64,000 nt of DNA, from assembly GCF_020991475.1 (NCBI RefSeq), contig NZ_JAJMPA010000004.1:248001-312000 (forward strand). Reading direction: 5' to 3'. Each line of letters starts with the position of its first letter. The stretch's first letter is position 1. This DNA comes from Pedobacter sp. MC2016-14. GTDB taxonomy: Bacteria > Bacteroidota > Bacteroidia > Sphingobacteriales > Sphingobacteriaceae. Of this stretch, positions 46,852 to 55,151 are shown one piece after another. A model generated the notes under the pieces. That model was not told the DNA's origin. It saw only the letters and a program-made list of their open reading frames with translations, and searched no databases. A program made the translations under genes and the position numbers.

Positions 46852-46890
46852 ATAACCAATCAGCCGTTTTAAAAGCGGCTGATTGGTTAT
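46852..46890. terminator. Long hairpin between divIC and fabG
   Basis: Perfect 15-bp inverted repeat ATAACCAATCAGCCG (46852-46866) / complement (46876-46890) with a 9-nt loop. Downstream of fabG on the minus strand but without a clear T-run; likely a terminator or 3' stabiliser. Confidence 0.6.
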
Positions 46891-46908
46891 AAGTTGAATT
46901 TCATTAAA

Positions 46909-47652
46909 CTATAGCATACCTCCGCAAACAGATAATACCTGTCCGGTTACATAAGCACTCATATCAGATGCTAAAAACAAACATGCGTTTGCTACATCTT
47001 CCGTTTCTCCCGCACGTTTTAGCGGTATACCATCTTCCCAGCCTTTTACAACTTTAGGATCCAATACATCAGTCATTTCTGTACGGATAAAACCCGGTGC
47101 CACAACATTGGTACGGATATTACGTGATCCCAGTTCCTTAGCTACAGACTTAGAGAAACCAATTATTCCAGCTTTAGAAGCTGCATAATTAGCCTGACCA
47201 GCATTCCCCTGTACACCAACAACCGAACTCATATTAATGATAGACCCTTTACGGGCTTTCATCATAATCTTAGAAACAGCTTTAGTTACGTTAAATACCG
47301 ATTTCAGGTTAACGTCCATTACATCGTCCCAGTTCTCTTCAGTCATGCGCATCAGCAAACCATCCTTAGTAATACCGGCATTGTTAACCACGATATCTAC
47401 GGTGCCAAACTCGGCAACAATGTCGTTTATAAGTTGCTCCGCTTCATTAAATTTAGAAGCATCAGAACGGTAACCCTTAACCTTAGTCCCAAAACTTTGC
47501 AATTCCTGTTCCAGGGCCAATCCTTTCTCAACAGAAGATAAGTAGGTAAATGCAACATTGGCACCATGTTCAGCAAATTTCTCCGCTATCTTGCGGCCTA
47601 TTCCTTTAGAAGCACCAGTAATCAGTGCCGTTTTTCCTTCTAATAGTTTCAT
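46909..47652 (-). CDS. fabG: 3-oxoacyl-ACP reductase
   Basis: NADPH-dependent ketoreductase of fatty-acid elongation, 247 aa, classical SDR. Cofactor motif TGASKGIG (12-19), NNAG (90-93), catalytic Ser143, Tyr156 and Lys160 (SSVVG, YAASK), C-terminus YVTGQVLSVCGGML. Spacing identical to E. coli FabG. Single gene on the minus strand, followed by the 15-bp hairpin. Other fab genes are not in the window. Confidence 0.95.
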   Translation of the reverse strand: MKLLEGKTALITGASKGIGRKIAEKFAEHGANVAFTYLSSVEKGLALEQELQSFGTKVKGYRSDASKFNEAEQLINDIVAEFGTVDIVVNNAGITKDGLLMRMTEENWDDVMDVNLKSVFNVTKAVSKIMMKARKGSIINMSSVVGVQGNAGQANYAASKAGIIGFSKSVAKELGSRNIRTNVVAPGFIRTEMTDVLDPKVVKGWEDGIPLKRAGETEDVANACLFLASDMSAYVTGQVLSVCGGML

Positions 47653-47680
47653 TATATCGTTTAGTTATTCTTTTATTAAA

Positions 47681-48736
47681 TTATACGAGGGGTTCCTGCT
47701 GACTTAAACAGTGGAAACTACCCAATCCCCAGATGATATCTGTTGAATCTATGCCAACTACCTTACGATCAGGAAATACACCCTGAATAATCTCCAATGC
47801 AATTGAATCATTAACATCTCTAAACGTAGGCACAATAACAGCTGCATTTGCAATATAAAAATTGGCATACGATGCAGGCAACCGTGTATCCTCATGGATC
47901 ACTGGCGAAGGCATTGGCAATTCTACGATATTTAAAGGCATACCGTTAATTAAACGCATTGCTTTTAATTCTTTCAGATTTTCCTGAAGTAACAGATAGT
48001 TTTCATCCAAGGGATTCGACTCAATTACTGTTAAAACGGTATTTGGATTAACAAAACGGGTAATGTCATCAATATGACCATCAGTATCGTCACCAACAAT
48101 CCCGTCACCAACCCAAAGCACCTGTAAGGCACCATAGCATTCCAATAAATATTCCTCAATTTGCTCCTTACTCAAGTGTGGATTTCTATTTTCGTTAAGC
48201 AAACAAGCCCTTGACGTCAAAATTGTACCTGCGCCATTAAATTCAACAGATCCTCCTTCCATTACAATTCCCGGATTGAATACCGGTAAATTGAAATGAT
48301 CGCCAATCCGAGTCGGAATCACATCATCAAGTTCAAATGGAGGATATTTACCACCCCATGCATTATAACCCCAGTCTACAACCACCTTCTTTTGCTCCGA
48401 AGCCGGATTAATTAAAAATGCCGGCCCATGGTCACGACACCAGGCATCGTTGCTGGGATTAAAATAAAACTCAATCTGAGCAAGGTCTGCCCCAGCTTCC
48501 TGTAATTTACCAATCGCAAATGCCTTGGTTTTTTCATCATTAACATTGATCCTTACCTTCTCTCCCTGTGCTACTACTTTAATAAATTCGCAGTAAGGCG
48601 CATAAATGCTCTCAATTTTACCAGGCCAGGAAGCTTCCTTATGTGGCCATGTAAGCCATGTAGCCTCATGTTTTTCCCATTCAGCCGGAAAACGGTAACC
48701 AGCCCTTCTTGGCGAGTGATCAAACAGACTCGTCAT
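47681..48736 (-). CDS. aguA: Agmatine deiminase
   Basis: 351 aa, peptidylarginine-deiminase fold; converts agmatine to N-carbamoylputrescine with release of ammonia. Signatures: WCRDHGPAFL, EGGSVEFNGAGT, VGDDTDGHIDDITRFV and the catalytic Cys343 near the C-terminus in GLGSFHCLSQQEP. Overlaps the aguB 3' end by 17 nt, so both are made together. A biosynthetic arginine decarboxylase is not in the window. Confidence 0.93.
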   Translation of the reverse strand: MTSLFDHSPRRAGYRFPAEWEKHEATWLTWPHKEASWPGKIESIYAPYCEFIKVVAQGEKVRINVNDEKTKAFAIGKLQEAGADLAQIEFYFNPSNDAWCRDHGPAFLINPASEQKKVVVDWGYNAWGGKYPPFELDDVIPTRIGDHFNLPVFNPGIVMEGGSVEFNGAGTILTSRACLLNENRNPHLSKEQIEEYLLECYGALQVLWVGDGIVGDDTDGHIDDITRFVNPNTVLTVIESNPLDENYLLLQENLKELKAMRLINGMPLNIVELPMPSPVIHEDTRLPASYANFYIANAAVIVPTFRDVNDSIALEIIQGVFPDRKVVGIDSTDIIWGLGSFHCLSQQEPLV

Positions 48737-49595
48737 CTATATATCTTTTTGTAATTTGTGCATAACTATCAATTCTTCTGTCACGTAAAAACGGCCAGTG
48801 GGTCCGGTAACTGTCAGATTTGGACAAATCCAGTTCCACAACCTTTAGCTCCTCTTTATCGTGTGATGCCTGGTACAGCAATGACCCAAAAGGATTGGAT
48901 ACAAACGACCCTCCCCAAAAGGAAACGCCAGCTTCTTCTCCTACCCTGTTGATGCTCACCACAGGTACACCATTGGCAATGGCATGAGCGCGTTGCATAG
49001 TCTGCCAGGCATTGTATTGTTCAACGTTGGTATCTTCGTCTTGTGTAGTCGCCCAGCCTATTGCAGTTGGATATACCAAGAAATCCGCCCCCATTAAAGC
49101 AGTTAAACGTGCAGCTTCCGGATACCACTGATCCCAGCAAATCAGCACGCCAATCTTCGCATATTTTGTCTTAAAAACTTTGTATCCCAGATCACCAGGA
49201 GTGAAGTAAAATTTCTCATAAAACCCAGGATCATCCGGGATGTGCATCTTACGGTATTTACCTAAATAACTACCATCTGCATCTAATACAGCCGTGGTAT
49301 TATGGTATAAACCTTCCGCTCTTTTTTCAAACAAAGAGGCTACAATTACCACATTAAGTTCTTTAGCCACCACAGACAAAACATCTGTAGATGGGCCGGG
49401 AATGGCCTCTGCAAGCTTAAAGTTTTCATAGTCTTCTTCATCGCAAAAATAAAGCGAAGTAAATAGCTCTTGCAAACACACCACTTGCGCGCCCTGAGCA
49501 GCAATTTCGCGGATTTTCGCAATCGCTTTATCTAAATTTTCCTGTTTATTATTGCTGCAGCTCATCTGCACCAATCCAACTTGTACTTTAGCCAT
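48720..49595 (-). CDS. aguB: N-carbamoylputrescine amidase
   Basis: 291 aa, nitrilase superfamily; hydrolyses N-carbamoylputrescine to putrescine, CO2 and ammonia. Catalytic triad Glu43 (CLQELF), Lys116 (KYRKMHIP), Cys153 (ICWDQWYPEAA). The DQWYPE segment and the adjacent aguA fix the substrate assignment. First gene of the polyamine pair; a TAACTTTG promoter box lies 24 nt upstream. Confidence 0.94.
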   Translation of the reverse strand: MAKVQVGLVQMSCSNNKQENLDKAIAKIREIAAQGAQVVCLQELFTSLYFCDEEDYENFKLAEAIPGPSTDVLSVVAKELNVVIVASLFEKRAEGLYHNTTAVLDADGSYLGKYRKMHIPDDPGFYEKFYFTPGDLGYKVFKTKYAKIGVLICWDQWYPEAARLTALMGADFLVYPTAIGWATTQDEDTNVEQYNAWQTMQRAHAIANGVPVVSINRVGEEAGVSFWGGSFVSNPFGSLLYQASHDKEELKVVELDLSKSDSYRTHWPFLRDRRIDSYAQITKRYIDDESV

Positions 49596-49619
49596 TCTTA
49601 GTTAACAAATAATTTGTCG

Positions 49620-49627
49620 CAAAGTTA
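49620..49627 (-). promoter_or_regulatory. Putative -7 promoter element for aguB-aguA
   Basis: TAACTTTG on the minus strand, same sequence as the eno box; no obvious -33 TTG. Confidence 0.4.
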
Positions 49628-49662
49628 ACCAAAATAAATAAAAGTAGGGCCGTTCAGATCGG

Positions 49663-49866
49663 CTATGATGCTATAGCATCTTTATATTCCTGCTGTAGTT
49701 CAAACAGACATTTTGCACAAAGACAACCATCATATAACTCACTGATGTATTGTACCTCATTTAAATTGAGCTGCACAGCACTACACTGACATTTGGTGTA
49801 AGAATTAGCCTTGCACTCTATGGGAGTACTGCATCGTTCACAAGATATGATTTCGTGCTTAGCCAT
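49663..49866 (-). CDS. Small cysteine-rich CWC-family protein
   Basis: 67 aa, cytosolic, with eight Cys arranged as a putative zinc-binding unit: CERC near residue 9, C18, CQC near 26-28, then CLCAKC near 48-53. The end of the protein is acidic. Pattern matches the short cysteine-rich CWC proteins of Proteobacteria and Bacteroidota, whose function is unknown. Single gene with repeat-rich DNA upstream. Confidence 0.75.
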   Translation of the reverse strand: MAKHEIISCERCSTPIECKANSYTKCQCSAVQLNLNEVQYISELYDGCLCAKCLFELQQEYKDAIAS

Positions 49867-49889
49867 TTGGTGTAACGAGTTTGGATTAA

Positions 49890-50003
49890 GGAGTAAGGAA
49901 TAAGGATGAAAAGATTAGATGATTACCCGGCAAAGTTTGTGATGGAGTAAGGAATAAGGATTAAGGATGAACAGATTAAAGATTAGCTGATTACCCCGCA
50001 AAG
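49890..50003. repeat. Degenerate purine-rich direct repeat (two units)
   Basis: GGAGTAAGGAATAAGGAT occurs exactly at 49890-49907 and 49944-49961; each copy runs on to an AGATTA...GATTACCC(C/G)GCAAAG ending (to 49935 and 50003). The second unit has an extra internal TAAGGATGAA-like segment. Gene-free. Confidence 0.75.
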
Positions 50004-50010
50004 ATAGCAA

Positions 50011-50050
50011 AAACAAAAAAAGGATCAAAGCTGGTGTGCGCTCTGATCCT
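50011..50050 (-). terminator. Intrinsic terminator downstream of nrdA
   Basis: Stem AGGATCAAAGC (50021-50031) / GCTCTGATCCT (50040-50050), one mismatch, 8-nt loop, followed on the minus strand by a T-rich tract (A-rich 50011-50020 on the plus strand). Lies beyond the tandem repeat that follows nrdA. Confidence 0.85.
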
Positions 50051-50112
50051 TGTTCTTTATTCTATTAGTCCCTGGTCTTTATTCTACTAGTCCTTGTTCT
50101 TTATTCTATTAG
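50047..50112. repeat. Three tandem 22-bp repeats
   Basis: Units at 50047-50068, 50069-50090 and 50091-50112. First and third are identical (TCC then TTGTTCTTTATTCTATTAG); the second differs at three positions. A partial fourth unit (TCCTGATCC) follows. Between the nrdA stop and its terminator, inside the transcribed 3' region. Confidence 0.9.
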
Positions 50113-50122
50113 TCCTGATCCT

Positions 50123-52507
50123 CTAACCCGAGCAGCTAATGCAGCCCTCTTCCATAGAACAAACAGGTCCATCAGTAATCTCTTCAGCTACCTGTGCTGC
50201 TTCCATATGTTCAGGAATTACCGGCTCCATATTTTTACCAGCCTGGTTCTCTACTGTAAACTTAACAGCTTGAGAAGCCGCTTGTGTACGCAGGTAATAC
50301 ATACCAGTTTTCAATCCTTTTTTCCATGCATAGAAGTGCATAGAAGTCAGTTTTGAAGTATTTGGTGCATTGATAAATAAGTTTAAAGATTGCGACTGGC
50401 AAATGTAAGCACCACGGTCTGCAGCCATATCAATGATACTTCGCATTTTAATCTCCCAAACAGTTTTATACAGCTCTTTAATGTAATCAGGAATCTCGGC
50501 AATGTCCTGGATAGAACCATTCGCTAAAATAATCCTGTCTTTCATTGCAGGGTTCCATAAACCTAAAGCAACAAGATCTTTTAACAAGTGTTTATTCACA
50601 ACCACAAACTCACCGCTCAAAACACGACGAGTGTAGATATTAGAAGTGTAGGGCTCAAAACATTCGTTATTGCCCAAAATTTGCGAAGTAGATGCTGTAG
50701 GCATTGGCGCAACCAATAAAGAGTTATAAGCACCATCTTTCATTACTTTGGTACGCAAGGTATCCCAGTCCCAACGGCCACTATCCGGAGTTACATTCCA
50801 AAGGTCAAATTGAAACTGGCCTTTAGATAAAGGTGAACCTTCAAAACTTTGGTAAGGGCCATGTTTTACAGCAAGGTCATTTGATGCAGTCATTGCCGCA
50901 AAATAGATGGTTTCAAAAATCTCTTTGTTCAAAATACGGGCACCTTCACTTTCAAAAGGTAAACGCATTAAAATAAATGCATCCGCAAGACCCTGTACAC
51001 CCAAACCAACAGGCCTATGGCGCATATTTGAATTTCTTGCTTCCTCTACCGGGTAATAATTATGGTCAATAATTTTATTCAGGTTAATCGTTGCCTGATA
51101 AGTCACGTCATATAACCGCTGGTGGTCAAACTCACCATTCACTACATATCTTGGCAAGGCTAAAGAGGCAAGGTTACAAACGGCAACCTCATCTTTAGAA
51201 GTGTATTCTATAATCTCTGTACATAAGTTAGAGCTTTTAATCGTTCCCAGGTTTTGCTGGTTAGATTTACTGTTAGCAGCATCTTTGTATAACAAATAAG
51301 GTGTACCAGTCTCAATTTGCGAGTCTAAGATCGCAAACCAAAGCTCTTGTGCTTTAACTACTTTACGTGCACGTCCTTCCTTCTCATAACGCTCATATAA
51401 AGCATCAAATTCCGAACTATGGCAATCTGACAAGCCAGGAGCTTCATCAGGAGAGAATAAACTCCAGTCGCCATTCTCTTCCACACGTCTCATAAACAAA
51501 TCGCAAACCCATAGTGCATAGAACAAATCACGCGCACGCATTTCCTCTTTACCATGGTTTTTACGCAAGTCAAGGAAGGCAAAAACGTCGGCATGCCAAG
51601 GCTCTAAGTAAATGGCAAAAGCACCTTTACGTTTACCTCCACCCTGATCCACATAGCGGGCAGTATCGTTAAATACCTTTAGCATTGGCACAATACCATT
51701 ACTGGTACCGTTAGTTCCACCAATATAAGCGCCTGTAGCACGGATGTTGTGAATACTTAAACCAATTCCTCCTGCACTTTGTGAAATCTTAGCAGTTTGT
51801 TTCAGCGTATCATAAATTCCTTCAATACTATCATCCTGCATAGTTAACAAAAAGCAAGACGACATTTGAGGTTTTGGAGTAGCAGCATTAAATAAGGTAG
51901 GAGTAGCATGTGTAAACCAACGCTCGCTCATCAAATTGTAGGTAGCAATAGCACTATCAATATCTTCTTTATGGATACCTACTGCAACACGCATAAATAA
52001 ATGTTGCGGACGCTCTACAATCTGGCCTTCAACTTTTAGCAAATATGATTTTTCCAGGGTTTTAAAACCGAAATAGTCAAAACCAAAATCCCTGTCGTAA
52101 ATAATGGTACTATCAAGGATATCAGCATTTTCTTTGATTACTTCCCATACATCATCTGCAATCAGAGAAGAAGGTTTACCTGTTTTCTCATCAATATAAT
52201 TATACAGCATTTCCATCGTTTTAGAAAACGACTTGGTGGTATTTTTATGCAAGTTAGACACTGCAATACGAGAGGCTAAAAGAGCATAATCAGGATGCTT
52301 GGTTGTCAAAGAGGCGGCAGTCTCCGCAGCAAGATTATCAAGTTCTGAAGTTGTTACGCCATCGTACAATCCTTCAATCACCTTTTTAGCCACATCAATT
52401 GGATCAACCAATTCCGCGTTAAAACCATAACATAACTTTTCTATCCGGGCAGTTATCTTATCAAATCTCACCGCTTCTTTGCGGCCATCTCTTTTTAGTA
52501 CAAACAT
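50123..52507 (-). CDS. nrdA: Class Ia ribonucleoside-diphosphate reductase, alpha subunit
   Basis: Catalytic subunit of ribonucleotide reductase, 794 aa; makes deoxyribonucleotides for DNA synthesis. Residues ~1-90 are an ATP-cone (MFVLKRDGRKEAVRFDKI), which gives dATP inhibition of activity. The catalytic domain has ATPTLFNAATPKPQMSSCFLL, SSNLCTEIIEYTS with the active cysteine, and MPTASTSQILGNNECFEP. The C-terminal redox pair lies in CSMEEGCISCSG. nrdB is upstream with 69 bp between, so one transcript. Confidence 0.96.
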   Translation of the reverse strand: MFVLKRDGRKEAVRFDKITARIEKLCYGFNAELVDPIDVAKKVIEGLYDGVTTSELDNLAAETAASLTTKHPDYALLASRIAVSNLHKNTTKSFSKTMEMLYNYIDEKTGKPSSLIADDVWEVIKENADILDSTIIYDRDFGFDYFGFKTLEKSYLLKVEGQIVERPQHLFMRVAVGIHKEDIDSAIATYNLMSERWFTHATPTLFNAATPKPQMSSCFLLTMQDDSIEGIYDTLKQTAKISQSAGGIGLSIHNIRATGAYIGGTNGTSNGIVPMLKVFNDTARYVDQGGGKRKGAFAIYLEPWHADVFAFLDLRKNHGKEEMRARDLFYALWVCDLFMRRVEENGDWSLFSPDEAPGLSDCHSSEFDALYERYEKEGRARKVVKAQELWFAILDSQIETGTPYLLYKDAANSKSNQQNLGTIKSSNLCTEIIEYTSKDEVAVCNLASLALPRYVVNGEFDHQRLYDVTYQATINLNKIIDHNYYPVEEARNSNMRHRPVGLGVQGLADAFILMRLPFESEGARILNKEIFETIYFAAMTASNDLAVKHGPYQSFEGSPLSKGQFQFDLWNVTPDSGRWDWDTLRTKVMKDGAYNSLLVAPMPTASTSQILGNNECFEPYTSNIYTRRVLSGEFVVVNKHLLKDLVALGLWNPAMKDRIILANGSIQDIAEIPDYIKELYKTVWEIKMRSIIDMAADRGAYICQSQSLNLFINAPNTSKLTSMHFYAWKKGLKTGMYYLRTQAASQAVKFTVENQAGKNMEPVIPEHMEAAQVAEEITDGPVCSMEEGCISCSG

Positions 52508-52576
52508 ATTTTTCAGGTATTAAGTAGTAATTCTTTATTAGTAGTTTGAGAACGCCAAATAAATAGTTGTAGCTGG

Positions 52577-53551
52577 CTAAAAATCGTCATCCAGAGAAAA
52601 AGCCGCAGCTTTATCTTCAGAAGAGGTCAGCACACCACTTTTCTGGTAATCTCCTACCCTTTTTTCAAAGAAATTGGTTTTCCCCTGCAGGGAAATCATT
52701 TCCATAAAGTCGAAAGGATTGGTTGCGTTATATATTTTGCTGTAACCCAATTCCTGCAACCATCTGTCAGCAACAAATTCAATATACTGCGACATCAATT
52801 TAGCATTCATGCCAATTAAGGCAACAGGAAGCGCATCGGTGACAAATTCTTTTTCAATTTCCACGGCATCGCTAATGATTCCATGAACCTGCTCTTCGCT
52901 CAATTTATTTTTCAGCATTCCATACAACAGGCATGCAAATTCACAATGAGAACCCTCATCTCTTGAGATAAGTTCATTGCTAAATGTCAATCCCGGCATC
53001 AGTCCGCGTTTCTTCAACCAGAAAATAGAACAGAAAGATCCGCTGAAGAAAATCCCTTCAACTGCTGCAAAAGCCACCAATCGTTCCGCAAAATTACCGT
53101 TATCAATCCAGCGTAATGCCCATTCTGCCTTACGCTTAACGCAAGGTACAGTTTCTATAGCATGAAACAGACGGTCTTTTTCTTCCGGATCTTTAATGTA
53201 AGTATCGATCAGTAACGCATAGGTCTCCGAATGGATATTTTCCATCATGATCTGGAAACCGTAAAAGCAACGGGCCTCAGGCAATTGAACCTCGCTCATG
53301 AAATTTACCGCAAGGTTTTCATTCACAATTCCGTCACTGGCAGAAAAGAAAGCAAGAATATGAGAAATAAAATGTCGCTCACCATCATTAAGGTTATCCC
53401 AATGTTTCTGATCGTCAGACAAGTCAATTTCCTCAGCAGTCCAGAAACTCGCCTCACTCTTTTTGTACATTTCCCAGATGGCTGGATATTTAATAGGCAA
53501 TAAAACAAACCTGTCTTTATTTTCCCTTAATAATACTTCTTCTTCTTGCAT
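52577..53551 (-). CDS. nrdB: Class Ia ribonucleoside-diphosphate reductase, beta subunit
   Basis: Radical-generating subunit, 324 aa from ATG 53551 (MQEEEVLLRENKDRF); the longer frame to 53626 has no support. Di-iron ligands in AEEIDLSDD, FISHILAFF and MMENIHSETY; the radical Tyr is in ARCFYGFQIMMENIHSE, the same context as in eukaryotic R2 (mouse Tyr177), so this is a eukaryote-like R2 typical for Bacteroidota. The C-terminus ends in the R1-binding acidic peptide (SLDDDF). A 396-bp gap precedes it. Confidence 0.95.
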   Translation of the reverse strand: MQEEEVLLRENKDRFVLLPIKYPAIWEMYKKSEASFWTAEEIDLSDDQKHWDNLNDGERHFISHILAFFSASDGIVNENLAVNFMSEVQLPEARCFYGFQIMMENIHSETYALLIDTYIKDPEEKDRLFHAIETVPCVKRKAEWALRWIDNGNFAERLVAFAAVEGIFFSGSFCSIFWLKKRGLMPGLTFSNELISRDEGSHCEFACLLYGMLKNKLSEEQVHGIISDAVEIEKEFVTDALPVALIGMNAKLMSQYIEFVADRWLQELGYSKIYNATNPFDFMEMISLQGKTNFFEKRVGDYQKSGVLTSSEDKAAAFSLDDDF

Positions 53552-53743
53552 ATGCACCAGTTTTATAAATGTAAATAATCCACAAAGTTCATTCAATATT
53601 CCCCATAAATCTAAATCGTCAACCAAGCCGTATTTAACTAAAGGATTTAATTGACCTGAATAAGATCGTCAAACCTCAAATAATTAAATACCAACACCTT
53701 AACAAGAAAAATTGTAGTGGTTTGTATATGAACGTTGTGTTAA

Positions 53744-53751
53744 CAAATATA
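53744..53751 (-). promoter_or_regulatory. Putative -7 promoter element for nrdB-nrdA
   Basis: TATATTTG on the minus strand, 192 nt before the nrdB start; would give a long leader. No TTG at the expected -33 position. Confidence 0.3.
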
Positions 53752-53801
53752 AAGTAAGCGAGCTCGGGTTCAGCAGAATAGTTCTTAACAAGCGTCCATT
53801 T

Positions 53802-53810
53802 TTATCCACA
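53802..53810 (+). promoter_or_regulatory. Consensus DnaA box upstream of nrdB
   Basis: TTATCCACA, the perfect high-affinity DnaA 9-mer. DnaA regulates nrdAB in E. coli through such boxes; role here is inference from one site. Confidence 0.4.
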
Positions 53811-53842
53811 GCATGAGGAGAAAATGACGCATTTATTACGCT

Positions 53843-53881
53843 AAAAAATGCCGCATTGTAGGTTTTTACAGTGCGGCATTT
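53843..53881 (-). terminator. Intrinsic terminator of the RlpA gene
   Basis: AAATGCCGCA (53846-53855) / TGCGGCATTT (53872-53881) with further TGTA/TACA pairing inside; on the minus strand followed by six T. About 65 nt after the RlpA stop. Confidence 0.82.
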
Positions 53882-53947
53882 GTATATAAAATTTGTGGAA
53901 AATTTTAAAAAACTGACTTTAACCGGGTTAAAGTTAAAGCGGAGGAC

Positions 53948-54406
53948 TTAATCTGCCTCTTCGTCTTCAGGAAGTGTATAACTAATTTCTACACGTGACT
54001 GCCCCATCCTGTAAAACCCAAGTTCTTTAGCTGCGCCTTCAGAAATATCAATCATATATTTTTTTGAATGAGGGCCTCTGTCGTTTACTTCTACCTCTAC
54101 AGACTTACCATTGCTAAGGTTGGTAACCGTTACAATAGTTCCAAATGGCAAATGAAGGTGAGCGGCAGTCATCTTTTTAGCACGATATTTTGCTCCACTG
54201 CTTGTACGTCTTCCTTCAAACTTTTTAGCGTAATAAGTAGCAAAACCGGTTTTGGTAATGGTGTTGTCAGATTTGCCGGAAATTCCGGTCCTTTTGGTTT
54301 TATCAAGGCTGCTCAATGCTGGATTTTCATCCTGCGCAGTGCCTGTATTTTGTGCGAATCCTGTAAAGGAAAGTAACATACCGCATAACAATAAACAATA
54401 CTTCAT
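53948..54406 (-). CDS. rlpA: RlpA-like double-psi beta-barrel protein (septal ring lytic transglycosylase family)
   Basis: 152 aa, exported (signal peptide ends GFAQ). Residues ~52-145 form the double-psi beta-barrel: GFATYYAKKFEGRRTSSG, AAHLHLPFGTIVTVTNL, VNDRGPHSKKYMIDIS and AAKELGFYRMGQSRVEI. Catalytic Asp is in NDRGP. It lacks the C-terminal SPOR domain of the longer E. coli form and has no lipobox, so it may act on peptidoglycan free in the periplasm. Own promoter and terminator. Confidence 0.9.
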   Translation of the reverse strand: MKYCLLLCGMLLSFTGFAQNTGTAQDENPALSSLDKTKRTGISGKSDNTITKTGFATYYAKKFEGRRTSSGAKYRAKKMTAAHLHLPFGTIVTVTNLSNGKSVEVEVNDRGPHSKKYMIDISEGAAKELGFYRMGQSRVEISYTLPEDEEAD

Positions 54407-54431
54407 CTATTTACTTTAGTTGGTGAGCAGG

Positions 54432-54439
54432 CAAACATA
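54432..54439 (-). promoter_or_regulatory. Putative promoter of the RlpA gene
   Basis: TATGTTTG on the minus strand, 25 nt upstream of the start, with TTG (within a TTTTTTG run at 54461-54467) 21 nt further upstream: good -33/-7 geometry. Confidence 0.5.
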
Positions 54440-54461
54440 AACAAACAAAATGCTTAGAAAC

Positions 54462-54491
54462 AAAAAATGCCTAAGGATTTATCCTCAGGCA
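54462..54491 (-). terminator. Intrinsic terminator of msrB
   Basis: TGCCTAAGGAT (54468-54478) / ATCCTCAGGCA (54481-54491), one mismatch and a 2-nt loop core, T-run on the minus strand. 26 nt after the msrB stop. It overlaps the -33 part of the RlpA promoter. Confidence 0.82.
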
Positions 54492-54517
54492 CACCTAAAA
54501 TTTCCTCCTTAATTAAA

Positions 54518-55009
54518 CTATTTCTTATCAGGAACAAATTTCATAGAAATAGAGTTCACACAGTTCCTTGTATTCTTCGCTGTAAATCCTTCACCAAAGA
54601 AGACATGCCCCAGGTGCGCCTTACAATTCGAGCAAACAATTTCTGTACGCATGCCATCGGCATCGGGAATCCTGATCACAGCACCTTTAATTTCATCATC
54701 AAAACTTGGCCATCCGCATTCCGACTCAAATTTTGACTCAGAACGGTATAACGGAGCATCACAACGCCTGCAAACATATGTACCTTTTTCTTTATTGTTC
54801 AGCAGCTTTCCGGTACCCGGATACTCCGTGCCTTTATGCACAATTACAGCTTCTTCCTCTTTCGTTAATTTATTCCACTCCATACGGTTTGTCGTTTTTT
54901 TAGGTAGTACTACCTCTTTAGTTTTTTCTTGTTTTTGAGCGCAGGCGAGCAGACTGCTTAGCCACAACATTCCGCCCAATACCACTGTTTTACCGATCAT
55001 TGCATTCAT
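54518..55009 (-). CDS. msrB: Peptide-methionine (R)-S-oxide reductase, lipoprotein form
   Basis: 163 aa; repairs oxidised methionine (R-sulfoxide) in envelope proteins. N-terminal lipobox LLAC at Cys23, so attached to a membrane on the periplasmic side. Zinc cysteines C80/C83 and C126/C129; catalytic Cys150 in NTRNCVNS; ECGWPSF and GHVFFGEGF are family signatures. A resolving Cys is likely supplied by Cys98. No msrA in the window. Confidence 0.94.
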   Translation of the reverse strand: MNAMIGKTVVLGGMLWLSSLLACAQKQEKTKEVVLPKKTTNRMEWNKLTKEEEAVIVHKGTEYPGTGKLLNNKEKGTYVCRRCDAPLYRSESKFESECGWPSFDDEIKGAVIRIPDADGMRTEIVCSNCKAHLGHVFFGEGFTAKNTRNCVNSISMKFVPDKK

Positions 55010-55092
55010 AGCATTTGTGTATATACTAATATACGCTTAAGGAGGCACAATAGTTTAGCTGCATTGCCATAATTCAGTCATTCAGTTCAGGC

Positions 55093-55128
55093 CAAAAAAA
55101 AAGCCCCGGTGATGTTGTCACCAGGGCT
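55093..55128 (-). terminator. Intrinsic terminator of sucD
   Basis: AGCCCCGGTGA (55102-55112) / TCACCAGGGCT (55118-55128), one mismatch, 5-nt loop, T-run of nine on the minus strand, 24 nt after the stop. Confidence 0.88.
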
Positions 55129-55151
55129 CCTATATCAAAACTTGTATTTGC

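Larger units (their letters stand above)
53552..53947. other. Gene-free region upstream of nrdB
   Basis: 396 bp holding a TATATTTG box, a consensus DnaA box and the RlpA terminator. No ORF, tRNA or recognised RNA. No convincing NrdR palindrome was found by eye. Confidence 0.6.

Noticed and set aside
50047..50112. CRISPR-like array
   Set aside because: The three 22-bp units are contiguous with no unique spacers and no cas genes are in the window.
53552..53947. tRNA or structured RNA gene upstream of nrdB
   Set aside because: No cloverleaf, CCA or T-loop sequence; the only strong stem is the RlpA terminator.
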